Assembly (NCBI RefSeq): GCF_900094625.1
Contig: NZ_FMAJ01000003.1
Location: forward strand, 310,001 to 374,000
Origin: Rhizobium aethiopicum
GTDB taxonomy: Bacteria; Pseudomonadota; Alphaproteobacteria; Rhizobiales; Rhizobiaceae
DNA length: 64,000 nucleotides
Reading direction: 5' to 3'
Each line of letters starts with the position of its first letter. Within the stretch, counting starts at the first letter, position 1. Position numbers and translations under genes: made by a program. The notes beneath the pieces were generated by a model. It worked only from the letters and a program-made list of their open reading frames with translations, was not told the DNA's origin and ran no database searches. Of this stretch, positions 54,558-63,686 are shown piece after piece.

Positions 54558-55595
54558 TTGCAGTCCTATCGGCCGGATCAGCGCCACCAGGATCAGCCCT
54601 TGTCCGATCTTCTCAATCTGCTCACCGATATCGAAGGCGTTTCCGTCGGCCATGCAACCGACCTCGCGCTGGGATCCGGCGTCACGGTCATCGTCTTCGA
54701 CGAGCCGGCGGTCGCATCCGGCACGGTGCTCGGCGGCGCGCCGGGTGGACGCGACACCGGCCTGCTCGACCCGTCGATGACCGTCAGTGCCGTCGATGCC
54801 TTCGTGCTCTCGGGCGGCTCGGCCTTCGGGCTCGATGCGGCCGGCGGCGTGCAGGCCGGCTTGCGCGAAGCCGGCCGCGGCTTTGCAGTCGGGCCGGTCA
54901 AGATTCCAATCGTGCCGCAAGCGATCCTGATGGACCTGCTGAACGGCGGCGACAAGGATTGGGGCCTGCATTCGCCCTATCGCGACATGGGTTACGCCGC
55001 GATGAAAGCCGCGGCCAAGGGCGCTTTCGCCCTCGGTACCGCCGGGGCCGGCACGGGGGCGACGACAGCCACTTTCAAGGGCGGGCTCGGATCGGCGAGC
55101 GCCGTCAGCAGCGGCGGACATCGCGTCGCGGCGATCGTCGCCGTCAATGCGCTCGGCTCGGCAACGATTGGCGACGGGCCGCATTTCTGGGCCGCGCCCT
55201 TCGAGAAAGACGGCGAATTCGGCGGGCTCGGCCTGCCTGCGACGACCGAACACAGGATGCGGCTTAAGGGCATGAGCACGCCGGCGACGACGATCGGCGC
55301 TGTCGTCACCGACGCGCAACTGACGAAGGCGGAGGCGCATAGGCTTTCACTTGCCGGTCATGACGGCCTTGCCCGGGCTCTGCTGCCGGCCCATCTGCCG
55401 CTCGACGGCGACACCGTCTTTGCCGCTTCGACCGCCAAGCATTTAAGAAACGACATGGCAAGCCTGATGGAGCTTTGTCACCTTGCCGCTATCGTCATGG
55501 CGCGGGCAATCGCTCGCGGCGTCTATATGGCAAGCGCCCTTCCGGCCGAGGGCGCGCAAAAGGCATGGCGAGACCGCTTTCCCCATCGCCATTGA
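54558..55595 (+). CDS. P1-family peptidase (DmpA/BapA-type aminopeptidase)
   Basis: A 345-residue Ntn-hydrolase-type protein. LLTDIEGVSVGHATDLALGSGVTVIVFDEP at the N-terminus and GGSAFGLDAAGGVQ and GGHRVAAIVAVNALG agree with the DmpA family, in which an internal Ser (here in the SVSSGG-like region) becomes the nucleophile after self-cleavage. These release N-terminal L- or D-residues or beta-amino acids. The start is uncertain: TTG at 54558 or TTG at 54600, both with purine-rich sites; no ATG fits. Confidence 0.9.
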   Translation: MQSYRPDQRHQDQPLSDLLNLLTDIEGVSVGHATDLALGSGVTVIVFDEPAVASGTVLGGAPGGRDTGLLDPSMTVSAVDAFVLSGGSAFGLDAAGGVQAGLREAGRGFAVGPVKIPIVPQAILMDLLNGGDKDWGLHSPYRDMGYAAMKAAAKGAFALGTAGAGTGATTATFKGGLGSASAVSSGGHRVAAIVAVNALGSATIGDGPHFWAAPFEKDGEFGGLGLPATTEHRMRLKGMSTPATTIGAVVTDAQLTKAEAHRLSLAGHDGLARALLPAHLPLDGDTVFAASTAKHLRNDMASLMELCHLAAIVMARAIARGVYMASALPAEGAQKAWRDRFPHRH

Positions 55596-55721
55596 TTGAA
55601 TAGGTTCGCAATCTGGTAGAATGGCGGAGACACGTGAATGCAGATCCTGGCGCTGATGTATTTTCGACGAGCTGGTACGGACCGATTCGATGCGCCGGAG
55701 GATCTGACGAACAAGGTTTCG

Positions 55722-57236
55722 TTGGCGTCTTCGGCGCGACTCATAAAGCGGCTTTCTCTCAGTGCTGTGTTGTCGGCCGGTCTCATGGTGACGGCAATGA
55801 CGCCGGCGGAAGCGGCCAAGACCGCCCTCAATCTCGGCATGAGCGTCGAACCAACAGGCCTCGACCCGACGATCGCCGCACCGGTCGCGATCGGCCAGGT
55901 CACCTGGCAGAACGTGTTCGAGGGGCTGGTGACGATCGACCGGGCCGGCAAGGTCCAGCCGCAGCTGGCGAAAAGCTGGGAGATTTCGGCCGATGGCTTG
56001 ACCTATACCTTCAAGCTGCAGACCGGTGTCAAATTCCACGACGGCGAGGCCTTCGATGCCGCTGCCGCCAAGTTTTCGCTCGACCGCGCCCGCGGCGCGG
56101 ATTCGGTCAATCCGCAGAAGCGCTTCTTCGCTTCAATCACCTCCATCGATACGCCGGATGCCGAAACGCTGGTGCTACATCTGTCGGCGCCGACCGGCAG
56201 CCTGATCTACTGGCTCGGCTGGCCGGCATCCGTCATGGTTGCCCCCAAGACGGCCGCCGACGACAAGGTGACGCCGATCGGCACCGGTCCCTTCAAGTTC
56301 GCCAGCTGGACCAAGGGCGACAGGGTCGAACTCTCCAGGAACGACGACTACTGGAACAAGGATGCGGCGGCCAAGCTCGACAAGGTGACCTTCCGCTTCA
56401 TCGCCGATCCGCAGGCGCAGGCGGCCGCGCTGAAATCAGGTGATCTCGATGCCTTTCCCGAATTTGCCGCACCCGAGCTGATGAGTTCCTTCGACGGCGA
56501 TGCCAGGCTCATCACCAAGGTCGGCAATACCGAACTCAAGGTCGTCGCCGGCATGAACAATGCCAAGAAGCCGTTCGACGACAAGCGGGTGCGCCAGGCG
56601 CTGATGATGGCGATCGACCGCAAGACGGTGGTCGACGGGGCGTGGTCCGGCCTCGGCACGCCGATCGGCAGCCACTACACGCCGAACGATCCCGGCTATC
56701 AGGACATGACCGGCGTGCTGCCCTACGACGTCGAGAAGGCGAAGGCGCTGCTTGACGAAGCCGGCTATCCCAACGGCTTCACCTTCACGATCAAATCACC
56801 GCAGATGGCCTATGCGCCGCGCAGCGCCCAGGTGATGCAGGCGATGTTTGCCGAGATCGGCGTGACGATGAACATCGAGCCAACGGAGTTTCCGGCGAAA
56901 TGGGTGCAGGACGTCATGAAGGACCGCAACTTCGACATGACGATCGTCGCCCATGCCGAACCGCTCGACATCGACATCTACGCACGCGATGCCTATTACT
57001 TCAACTACAGGAATCCGGCCTTCAACGCGCTGATGAAGAAGGTCCAGGAGACGGCCGATCCCGCCGCGCAAAATGCGATCTACGCCGAAGCGCAGAAGAT
57101 CCTCGCCGAGGACGTGCCGGCGCTCTACCTCTTCGTCATGCCGAAACTCGGTGTCTGGGACAAGAAGCTGAAGGGGCTGTGGGAGAACGAGCCGATTCCG
57201 TCGAATGTGCTGTCGGGGGTTTATTGGGAGGAGTGA
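55722..57236 (+). CDS. ABC transporter oligopeptide-type substrate-binding protein
   Basis: A periplasmic SBP_bac_5 protein. The signal peptide RLIKRLSLSAVLSAGLMVTAMTPAEA is best placed at the N-terminus by a TTG start at 55722 (504 residues); the frame is open to 55638. Family motifs are VEPTGLDP, NVFEGLV, AKSWEISADGLTYTFKLQTGVKFHDG and PIGTGPFKFASW. It captures peptides or related cations for the permeases downstream. The permease gene follows after 335 bases. Confidence 0.92.
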   Translation: MASSARLIKRLSLSAVLSAGLMVTAMTPAEAAKTALNLGMSVEPTGLDPTIAAPVAIGQVTWQNVFEGLVTIDRAGKVQPQLAKSWEISADGLTYTFKLQTGVKFHDGEAFDAAAAKFSLDRARGADSVNPQKRFFASITSIDTPDAETLVLHLSAPTGSLIYWLGWPASVMVAPKTAADDKVTPIGTGPFKFASWTKGDRVELSRNDDYWNKDAAAKLDKVTFRFIADPQAQAAALKSGDLDAFPEFAAPELMSSFDGDARLITKVGNTELKVVAGMNNAKKPFDDKRVRQALMMAIDRKTVVDGAWSGLGTPIGSHYTPNDPGYQDMTGVLPYDVEKAKALLDEAGYPNGFTFTIKSPQMAYAPRSAQVMQAMFAEIGVTMNIEPTEFPAKWVQDVMKDRNFDMTIVAHAEPLDIDIYARDAYYFNYRNPAFNALMKKVQETADPAAQNAIYAEAQKILAEDVPALYLFVMPKLGVWDKKLKGLWENEPIPSNVLSGVYWEE

Positions 57237-57417
57237 GCAAGCGGCGGATTTAATGGGTGCGACTTGGGCTGGGAGAGCGAGATGCATTTCGTCTATGTAG
57301 TACGTCCTTCACCAAGTCAGCCCCGCTTGGACCGTGATTGTTTGGTTTCCCTGGCAGCTACCATTCCTGATGCGGGCGCCGAGTCTGTAAACGGATACCT
57401 CCACCCGCTCCGCGCTC

Positions 57418-57503
57418 CGTCATGCTCGGCCTTGAGCCGAGCATCCACACCGCACCCATCAACGGCGGTGGCATGGATCCTCGGCTCAAGGCCGAGGATG
57501 ACG
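57418..57503. repeat. Inverted pair of palindromic repeat units
   Basis: Two copies of a palindromic unit face each other: ATGCTCGGC/GCCGAGCAT at 57422-57444 and ATCCTCGGC/GCCGAGGAT at 57477-57499, both with TCAAG or CTTGA centres and CGTCAT ends (57418-57423 and 57498-57503). The pair could fold into one long structure. Units of this kind (GTCATCCTCGGGCTTGA-like) recur in many alphaproteobacterial genomes. It occupies the 335-base gap 57237-57571, which holds no gene. Confidence 0.8.
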
Positions 57504-57571
57504 AAGAGTGGTGTTGGCTTTCTAGCCAAACTCGCCCACGCATCGATTAGCCGCCGCGCCACACCGAAAGC

Positions 57572-58528
57572 GTGGCACGCATGATCTCACTGCTCGCCCG
57601 CCGCTTCGCCGGCCTCATCCTCACGCTACTCATCGTCTCGCTGCTGATCTTCATCGTCATGGATCTCCTGCCCGGCGATCCCGCCTCGATCATGCTCGGC
57701 ACATCGGCAAGTCCGGAAACGCTGGCAGCGCTGCGCCACGAGCTCGGCCTCGACCAGCCGCTCATCTTGCGTTACGGGCAATGGCTCACCGGCGCGCTGT
57801 CCGGCAATCTTGGGCAATCCTATACCTATGGCGTTCCCGTTGCCGGATTGATCGTCGAGCGGCTGGCGGTGACGCTGCCGCTGGCGCTGATGGCAATCGT
57901 GCTTTCGGTGGCGATCGCTTTGCCGCTCGGCGTGCTGGCCGCCTCGCGCCGGGGCGGCGTCTTCGCCATCATCGCAACGCTGTTTGCGCAGATCAGCATC
58001 GCCGTGCCCGCCTTCTGGGTGGCGCTGCTGTTGATCATCCTGTTTTCGACGATGCTCGGGCTGATGCCGGCCGGCGGCTTCCCCGGCTGGAACCAGGGCC
58101 TTCTGCCGGCGTTGCAGGCCCTTGTTATGCCGGCCGTGGCGCTGGCGATGCCGCAGGCCGGCGTGTTGACGCGCGTCGCACGTTCGGCAGTGCTCGAGAC
58201 GATGCATGAGGATTTTGCCCGCACCGCCGTGGCCAAGGGACTTTCACGCAGTGCGGTGCTGTGGCGGCATGTCGTTCCGAACTCGCTGATCCCGATCCTG
58301 ACCATGGTCGGGCTGCAGTTCACCTTTCTCGTCGCCGGCGCGGTGCTGGTGGAGAACGTCTTCAACCTGCCCGGTCTCGGGCGGCTCGCGCTTCAGGCGC
58401 TCTCCCAGCGCGACATCATCGTGATGCAGGATGTCGTGCTGTTCTTCGCAGGTCTCGTCATAGTCATGAATTTCATCGTCGATCTCTCCTATCTGGCGAT
58501 CGACCCGAGAATGAGAAAGGCGGTCTGA
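57572..58528 (+). CDS. Oligopeptide/dipeptide ABC transporter permease (DppB-like)
   Basis: A 318-residue inner-membrane protein with six membrane segments; LLPGDPASIMLG after the first segment and the EAA loop RTAVAKGLSRSAVLWRHVVPNSLIP identify the DppB/OppB type. It starts at GTG 57572 or ATG 57581 and ends 3 bases before the second permease. Partner of the binding protein upstream. Confidence 0.95.
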   Translation: MARMISLLARRFAGLILTLLIVSLLIFIVMDLLPGDPASIMLGTSASPETLAALRHELGLDQPLILRYGQWLTGALSGNLGQSYTYGVPVAGLIVERLAVTLPLALMAIVLSVAIALPLGVLAASRRGGVFAIIATLFAQISIAVPAFWVALLLIILFSTMLGLMPAGGFPGWNQGLLPALQALVMPAVALAMPQAGVLTRVARSAVLETMHEDFARTAVAKGLSRSAVLWRHVVPNSLIPILTMVGLQFTFLVAGAVLVENVFNLPGLGRLALQALSQRDIIVMQDVVLFFAGLVIVMNFIVDLSYLAIDPRMRKAV

Positions 58529-58531
58529 AAC

Positions 58532-59395
58532 ATGGTTCAGGTCGCATCCTTCGCCATCGCCGGCTCCGGAAGAGCTGGTATACTTAGCCGGCGAATAAAC
58601 CTCGTCGCCGGAGCCGTGATCATCGGCCTGCTGGTGACGGTGGCGCTGCTGTCGCTCGTCTGGACGCCTTTGCCGCCGGCGAAGATGCAGATCATCCATA
58701 AACTGCAGCCGCCGCTTGCCTTCGGCCTGCTCGGCACGGACCAGTTCGGCCGCGACGTGCTGTCGATGCTGATGGCAGGATGCTGGAATTCGCTGTCGGT
58801 CGCCATCACTGCGGTTGCGATCGGCGGCACGCTCGGCTCGATATCAGGCATTTCCGCCGCGGCGCTCCGCGGTCCTTTCGAGGCGCTGCTGATGCGCATC
58901 TGCGACGTCATCTTCGCCTTGCCGCCGATCCTGTCGGCCATGATGCTCGGCGCCTTTCTCGGGCCGGGGCGGTTCACGGCGATCACAGCGATCGCCGTCT
59001 TCATGATTCCGGTTTTTGCCCGGGTGACGCTGGCGACCTCGCTGCAGGCCTGGAGCCGGGATTATGTGACGGCGGCGCGCGCGATCGGTAATACGCGCCT
59101 GACCATTTCGCTGCGCCATGTGCTGCCGAATATCATCAGCCAGATCATCGTGCTTGGGGCAATCCAGCTCGGACTGGCGATCTTGACCGAAGCCGGTCTC
59201 AGCTTTCTCGGGCTCGGCATGGCGCCGCCGGCGCCGACATGGGGCCGGATGCTTGCCGATTCGCAAACCTATCTGGCGCTCGCCCCTTGGCTGGCGGTCC
59301 TGCCCGGCCTTGCCATCGCGCTCGCGGTCCTCGGCTTCAACATGCTCGGCGACGGCTTGCGCGATCTTCTCGATCCACGCGAGGCGAGCCGCTGA
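58532..59395 (+). CDS. Oligopeptide/dipeptide ABC transporter permease (DppC-like)
   Basis: A 287-residue membrane protein with FGLLGTDQFGRDVLSMLMAGCW near residue 65 and the EAA loop VTAARAIGNTRLTISLRHVLPNI, the DppC/OppC pattern. It completes the translocation pore with the DppB-like subunit. No ATPase gene follows; the next frame overlaps its stop (TGATG) and encodes an amidase. Confidence 0.95.
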   Translation: MVQVASFAIAGSGRAGILSRRINLVAGAVIIGLLVTVALLSLVWTPLPPAKMQIIHKLQPPLAFGLLGTDQFGRDVLSMLMAGCWNSLSVAITAVAIGGTLGSISGISAAALRGPFEALLMRICDVIFALPPILSAMMLGAFLGPGRFTAITAIAVFMIPVFARVTLATSLQAWSRDYVTAARAIGNTRLTISLRHVLPNIISQIIVLGAIQLGLAILTEAGLSFLGLGMAPPAPTWGRMLADSQTYLALAPWLAVLPGLAIALAVLGFNMLGDGLRDLLDPREASR

Positions 59396-60831
59396 TGCCC
59401 TCCCGAAACGAAACACCAATGGCCGAAACCGACCTTACCATCCGCGGGCTCAGGCGGCGCTTTGCCGATAAAAGCCTCTCGCCGCTCGAATACTGGCTCT
59501 CACTCGAAGACCATATCGCCGCCTGGGAGCCGTCGATCTCCGCGCTCTACCTCTACGATCCGGAGGCGGCACGCGCTGAGGCGAAAGCGTCGACGGAGCG
59601 CTGGGCGAAGGGACAACCGCTCGGCGCGCTCGACGGTATTCCGGCAACGCTGAAAGAACTGATCGCGACGAAAGGCCAGCCCGTGCCGCTCGGCACCCGG
59701 GCGGTGGAATTGACGCCGGCGGAAGCCGACGCGCCGGCCGCCGCGCGGCTGCGCGAGGACGGCGCGGTGATCTTCGCTAAGACAACCTGCCCCGATTACG
59801 GCATGCTTTCCTCCGGCCTGTCTAGTTTTCATCCCCTCAGTCGCAATCCGTGGGACGTGACGCAGAACCCCGGCGGATCGAGCGCCGGCGCCGCGGCAGC
59901 GGCAGCGGCCGGCTACGGGCCTTTGCATATCGGCACGGATATTGGCGGTTCGGTGCGACTTCCTGCCGGCTGGACCGGTCTCTTCGGCTTCAAGCCGAGC
60001 CACGGGCGCATTCCGGCCGATCCCTATTATATCGGGCGCTGCGTCGGTCCGATGACACGCACCGTCGAGGACGCTGCTTTTTCGATGGCAACGCTGTCAC
60101 GACCCGACTGGCGCGACGGCACCAGCCTGCCGCCGAACGATTTCAACTGGATGGATCTCGGTATCGACATCTCCGGCATGAAGATCGGCCTGATGCTCAA
60201 TGCCGGCTGCGGACTTGCGGTAGACGAGGAGATCAAGGTCGCGGTCGAATCGGCAGCGAAACGTTTCGAGCAGGCTGGCGCGACCATCGTCTCCGTTCAA
60301 CCGGTGCTGACGCGCGCGATGCTTCATGGGCTCGACACGTTCTGGCGCGCCCGCCTGTGGAGCGATGTCGCTGGCCTCGACGAAGAGCGGCGCGACAGCA
60401 TCCTGCCCTATATCAGGGAATGGGCGAAGTCCGGTGCCGATATCAGTGGCGCCAATGCCGTCAGAGGCTTCAATCAGACCATCGAAATGCGCAGGAGTTG
60501 CGGACAGCTATTCACCATGGTTGACGCCCTGCTTTCGCCGACCAACCCGATCATCTCCTATCCGGCCGAATGGGCGTCGCCGACTAACGATCCGGCCCGG
60601 CCGTTCGAACACATCGCTTTCACCGTGCCATGGAACATGTCAGAGCAGCCGGCCGCCTCGATCAATTGCGGCTTCTCCCGGTCGGGCATGCCGATCGGCC
60701 TGCAGATCGTCGGACCGCGCTTCGACGACATGCGGGTGCTGAGACTGTCGAAAGTCTTTGAGGATTGGACCGGTGGCGTGAGCGCCTGGCCGCAACGGCC
60801 GATTACGCAAATGGGCGGCGATAGCCGGTAG
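59395..60831 (+). CDS. Amidase (amidase signature family)
   Basis: A 478-residue hydrolase with the Ser-cisSer-Lys triad: Lys in PATLKELIATKG, Ser in NPGGSSAGAAAAAAAG and the nucleophile Ser in GTDIGGSVRLPAGWTGLFGFKPSHGRIP. It hydrolyses a carboxamide or ester, substrate not clear. Its start overlaps the permease stop by one base, so it belongs to the peptide transport operon and probably processes the imported compound. A second ATG lies at 59419. The last 29 bases overlap the convergent NlpC/P60 gene. Confidence 0.94.
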   Translation: MPSRNETPMAETDLTIRGLRRRFADKSLSPLEYWLSLEDHIAAWEPSISALYLYDPEAARAEAKASTERWAKGQPLGALDGIPATLKELIATKGQPVPLGTRAVELTPAEADAPAAARLREDGAVIFAKTTCPDYGMLSSGLSSFHPLSRNPWDVTQNPGGSSAGAAAAAAAGYGPLHIGTDIGGSVRLPAGWTGLFGFKPSHGRIPADPYYIGRCVGPMTRTVEDAAFSMATLSRPDWRDGTSLPPNDFNWMDLGIDISGMKIGLMLNAGCGLAVDEEIKVAVESAAKRFEQAGATIVSVQPVLTRAMLHGLDTFWRARLWSDVAGLDEERRDSILPYIREWAKSGADISGANAVRGFNQTIEMRRSCGQLFTMVDALLSPTNPIISYPAEWASPTNDPARPFEHIAFTVPWNMSEQPAASINCGFSRSGMPIGLQIVGPRFDDMRVLRLSKVFEDWTGGVSAWPQRPITQMGGDSR

Positions 60832-61660
60832 GTCGTTCATACAGCGAGCCGATGCGCTCGACGGCCGCCTCGAAATTCTCACGCGCCACCGTCATGCTGT
60901 GGCCGTTGGCGTGGATAATGGTTTGCGGGTCTTCGAAGAGGGCGACATGGCCCTTCCAGAACACCAGGTCGCCGCGGCGGATTTCGGAGCGGTCGATGGG
61001 TTCGCCGAGTCCGGCTGCCTGCATGTCTGTATCGCGCGGCGCCTGTCTGCCCGTCATCAGCATCGCCAGCTGGACAAGGCCGGAGCAATCGATGCCGAGG
61101 CCGGAGCGGCCGCCCCAGAGATAGGGTGTCTCCAGGAAACGGGCAGCGATGCCGACATAATCGTCACCGTCGAGAGCGCCGATCGGCTGGACGTGTCTGG
61201 CGAAGATCGCCGTGCCGTCCGCCAGCACGACGTAGTGATTGCCGCGCGCTTCCGCCTCGCCGGCGACGTGAACGCGGCTTCCCATCGACAGGATGGCCCG
61301 GTGCGGTTTGCGTAGTTCCGGCTCCGGATAGAGTAAGGTGCGCTGTACGGTGACGATATGGGTCGGCGCCGGCCCGGTTTGCGAGAGCGCCTCTGCCTTG
61401 AGATAGCCGACATAGCCGTCCGAGACAGCTTTCACCCAGCACCAATCGTCGGCGCGATCATAAACGGTCACCTCCTCCCCGAGGAGCAGTTCCGTATCGA
61501 TGCCGCGCGCAAGCTCCGGTTCAGGCCGCAGAGCGACGACTGGATGGGCAACGCGCGCCGGAGCGCCTTCCACGAAGCGAGACGCCTGCACCTTGCCCTC
61601 GAGCCGCGCTTCGGCGAGATCCGGCCTATAGGCATGCAGTCGGCGGTCGAGCATCGTCAT
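60803..61660 (-). CDS. NlpC/P60-family cell-wall peptidase with SH3b domains
   Basis: A 285-residue protein. N-terminal SH3b-like domains cover about residues 30-155 (VTVYDRADDWCWVKAVSDGYVGYLK). The NlpC/P60 catalytic domain follows (PYLWGGRSGLGIDCSGLVQ with the Cys, GDLVFWKGHVALFED with the His, IIHANGHSM). It probably cleaves gamma-D-Glu-diaminopimelate peptides of murein. No signal peptide is visible; the start at 61660 follows the small regulator gene by 10 bases. Confidence 0.93.
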   Translation of the reverse strand: MTMLDRRLHAYRPDLAEARLEGKVQASRFVEGAPARVAHPVVALRPEPELARGIDTELLLGEEVTVYDRADDWCWVKAVSDGYVGYLKAEALSQTGPAPTHIVTVQRTLLYPEPELRKPHRAILSMGSRVHVAGEAEARGNHYVVLADGTAIFARHVQPIGALDGDDYVGIAARFLETPYLWGGRSGLGIDCSGLVQLAMLMTGRQAPRDTDMQAAGLGEPIDRSEIRRGDLVFWKGHVALFEDPQTIIHANGHSMTVARENFEAAVERIGSLYERPTGYRRPFA

Positions 61661-61670
61661 TCTGTTCCTT

Positions 61671-62021
61671 TCAGATCGGCAGCCGGCGGCCCTGATCGCG
61701 GACAAGATCGCCGAGCTTCTCCAGGTAAAGCGCGCCACCGACTGTGCGTTTGATGATCACATTGCGCCGGTCTGCATCATCGCGCACGCGATCCACCAAG
61801 CCCATCTCACCCATCGTATCCAAGGCGCGGGTGATGACCGGCTTTGTGACATTGAGCGTGGCGGCAAGCCCGCGCACCGTGTGGGGCGGCGGAACCAAGT
61901 AAATATGCAGCAGGATTGCCATCTGGCGCAATGTCAAATCGCGGTCGTCATGGCGAACCTGATCGAGCGCCACGCCATGCCAGAGCCCCAGCGCCTGCGA
62001 GGCGGTCAGTTCGATCGGCAC
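61671..62021 (-). CDS. Small MarR-like winged-helix protein
   Basis: A 116-residue protein with a helix-turn-helix (TVRGLAATLNVTKPVITRALDTMGEMGLVDR) and wing (RDDADRRNVIIKRTVGG), typical of MarR-type regulators but shorter than usual. It is transcribed ahead of the NlpC/P60 gene with 10 bases between them, so it may control that gene. Ligand unknown. Confidence 0.88.
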   Translation of the reverse strand: MPIELTASQALGLWHGVALDQVRHDDRDLTLRQMAILLHIYLVPPPHTVRGLAATLNVTKPVITRALDTMGEMGLVDRVRDDADRRNVIIKRTVGGALYLEKLGDLVRDQGRRLPI

Positions 62022-62156
62022 CGGCCCCTCCGGAAATCGTTACGCTAGCGTTTCATTTTCCGGCAGTTGCCGTGGACATGCAAGAGGTGGCAGGAACTGC
62101 CGCCCGGCAGGGTGAATAAAATTTTAACGATCGGCAGGCGCCGCTCGGTTGCATCA

Positions 62157-63548
62157 TCAGCGCAGGCTCCCGCGGATATGATGATAGAGCGCGCGGATCG
62201 CCTGTGCTTCGCCGCCGCCCGGCGAATGCGGCCGTTCGGACGGGGCCCAGCCGTAAATGTCGAAATGCACCCAGCTCCTGGCCTTGCTGACGAAACGCTT
62301 GAGGAAAAGCGCGGCGGTGATCGAGCCCGCCATTCCGCCGGCCGGCGCGTTGGTCAGGTCGGCGAATTTGGTGCGGATATCCTTTTCGTAGCCGGCGTGG
62401 AGCGGCAAGCGCCAGATTGGATCGTCCGTTTCCAGGCTGGCTTCGGTCAGGTCATGTGCCAGGCGGGCGTCGTCGGTGAAGAAGGGCGGAAGATCCGGAC
62501 CGAGGGCAACGCGGGCAGCGCCTGTCAGCGTCGCCATGTCGATCAGAAGTTCTGGCTCCTCCTCATCGGCATAGGCAAGCGCATCGGCCAGGATCAGGCG
62601 ACCTTCGGCGTCGGTATTGTCGATCTGGACGGTCAGGCCTTTGCGGCTGCGGTAGATGTCGCCGGGTCGGAAGGCATTGGAGGAGATCGCGTTTTCGACG
62701 ACGGGCAAGATGACGCGCAGATCGACCTTCAGCTTGGCGTCCATGATCATCAGGGCGAGCCCCATCACATTCGCCGCGCCACCCATATCCTTCTTCATCA
62801 GCAGCATCGAGGCGGCCGGCTTGATGTCGAGACCGCCGGTATCGAAGCAAACACCTTTGCCGACGAGCGTCACCTTGCGGTGGCCCTTCTTGCCCCAGCG
62901 CAGTTCGAGCAGGCGCGGCGCATCGGCGCTGGCGCGCCCGACGGTATGGATAAGCGGGAAATTCTGCTTGAGCAGTTCGTCGCCCGTGATGGCAGATATC
63001 TCCGCCTTGTAGTGCTGAGCCAGGCCGCGGAAGGCGGCTTCGAGTTGCTCCGGCCCCATGTCGTTGGTCGGTGTATTGATGAGGTCGCGGGCAAGAAACA
63101 CGCCGGCGAGCTGGCGTTTGATGTCGGCGGCGTCGGCATCACGGGGAATCATCAAGGTCGCTGCCGGCGATTTTTCCGATTTATAGCAATCGAAACGGTA
63201 GCTGCCGAGCCCGAAACCGAGGGCCAGGCGATTTGCCGTCAGCGGCGCGGTCTCGATGTGCCAGTTGCCGGCCGGCAGCGCGCGGGCCAGCCTGCCGGTA
63301 ATGTAAGGCTGCTCGGACGGGTTGGTGCCGAGGCCGAAAAGTGCGCCGCCGAGATGGCCATCGGCCGTTGGAATCAGTAGCAGCGAGCCGCTTTCGGCCT
63401 TGTAGCCCGCCTTGCGCGCCCAATCGAGCGCGATCGGATCGATCGTGCCGGTCTCGATATGGGCGGGCGTGACGGCGAAGATCGGCAGCGTCGAACCACC
63501 TTTCGTGTTGAAAGGAGTCGGTCTTTCGATGAACTGATAGGGGGCCAT
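62157..63548 (-). CDS. Leucyl aminopeptidase family M17
   Basis: A 463-residue aminopeptidase. The metal and catalytic residues are in LVGKGVCFDTGGLDIK (Lys and Asp) and NTDAEGRLILADAL (Asp, Glu, Arg), with the C-terminal DIYGWAPSERP. M17 hexamers remove N-terminal residues from peptides in the cytoplasm. Length fits PepB/PepA-like enzymes. Operates in the same peptide-handling neighbourhood as the P1 and transporter genes. Confidence 0.95.
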   Translation of the reverse strand: MAPYQFIERPTPFNTKGGSTLPIFAVTPAHIETGTIDPIALDWARKAGYKAESGSLLLIPTADGHLGGALFGLGTNPSEQPYITGRLARALPAGNWHIETAPLTANRLALGFGLGSYRFDCYKSEKSPAATLMIPRDADAADIKRQLAGVFLARDLINTPTNDMGPEQLEAAFRGLAQHYKAEISAITGDELLKQNFPLIHTVGRASADAPRLLELRWGKKGHRKVTLVGKGVCFDTGGLDIKPAASMLLMKKDMGGAANVMGLALMIMDAKLKVDLRVILPVVENAISSNAFRPGDIYRSRKGLTVQIDNTDAEGRLILADALAYADEEEPELLIDMATLTGAARVALGPDLPPFFTDDARLAHDLTEASLETDDPIWRLPLHAGYEKDIRTKFADLTNAPAGGMAGSITAALFLKRFVSKARSWVHFDIYGWAPSERPHSPGGGEAQAIRALYHHIRGSLR

Positions 63549-63581
63549 GATTGTCCTTCGGCGGTCGTCAGGAATCGTTCC

Positions 63582-63596
63582 TTAACGGTCTGTTAG
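63582..63596 (+). promoter_or_regulatory. CtrA-like motif upstream of the TadD-like gene
   Basis: TTAACGGTCTGTTAG fits TTAA-N7-TTAA with one mismatch and differs by one base from the motif at 46044-46058. A further GGTTAAC lies at 63597-63603. It is 90 bases before the gene start. Confidence 0.4.
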
Positions 63597-63686
63597 GGTT
63601 AACAGACTATTGCTGGAGCGAAGATTGCGTCAAACCTTTCCCTGTTCCGCTTCGAGGTCAGGCGCCGATTTCGGAATCAGGAACGC

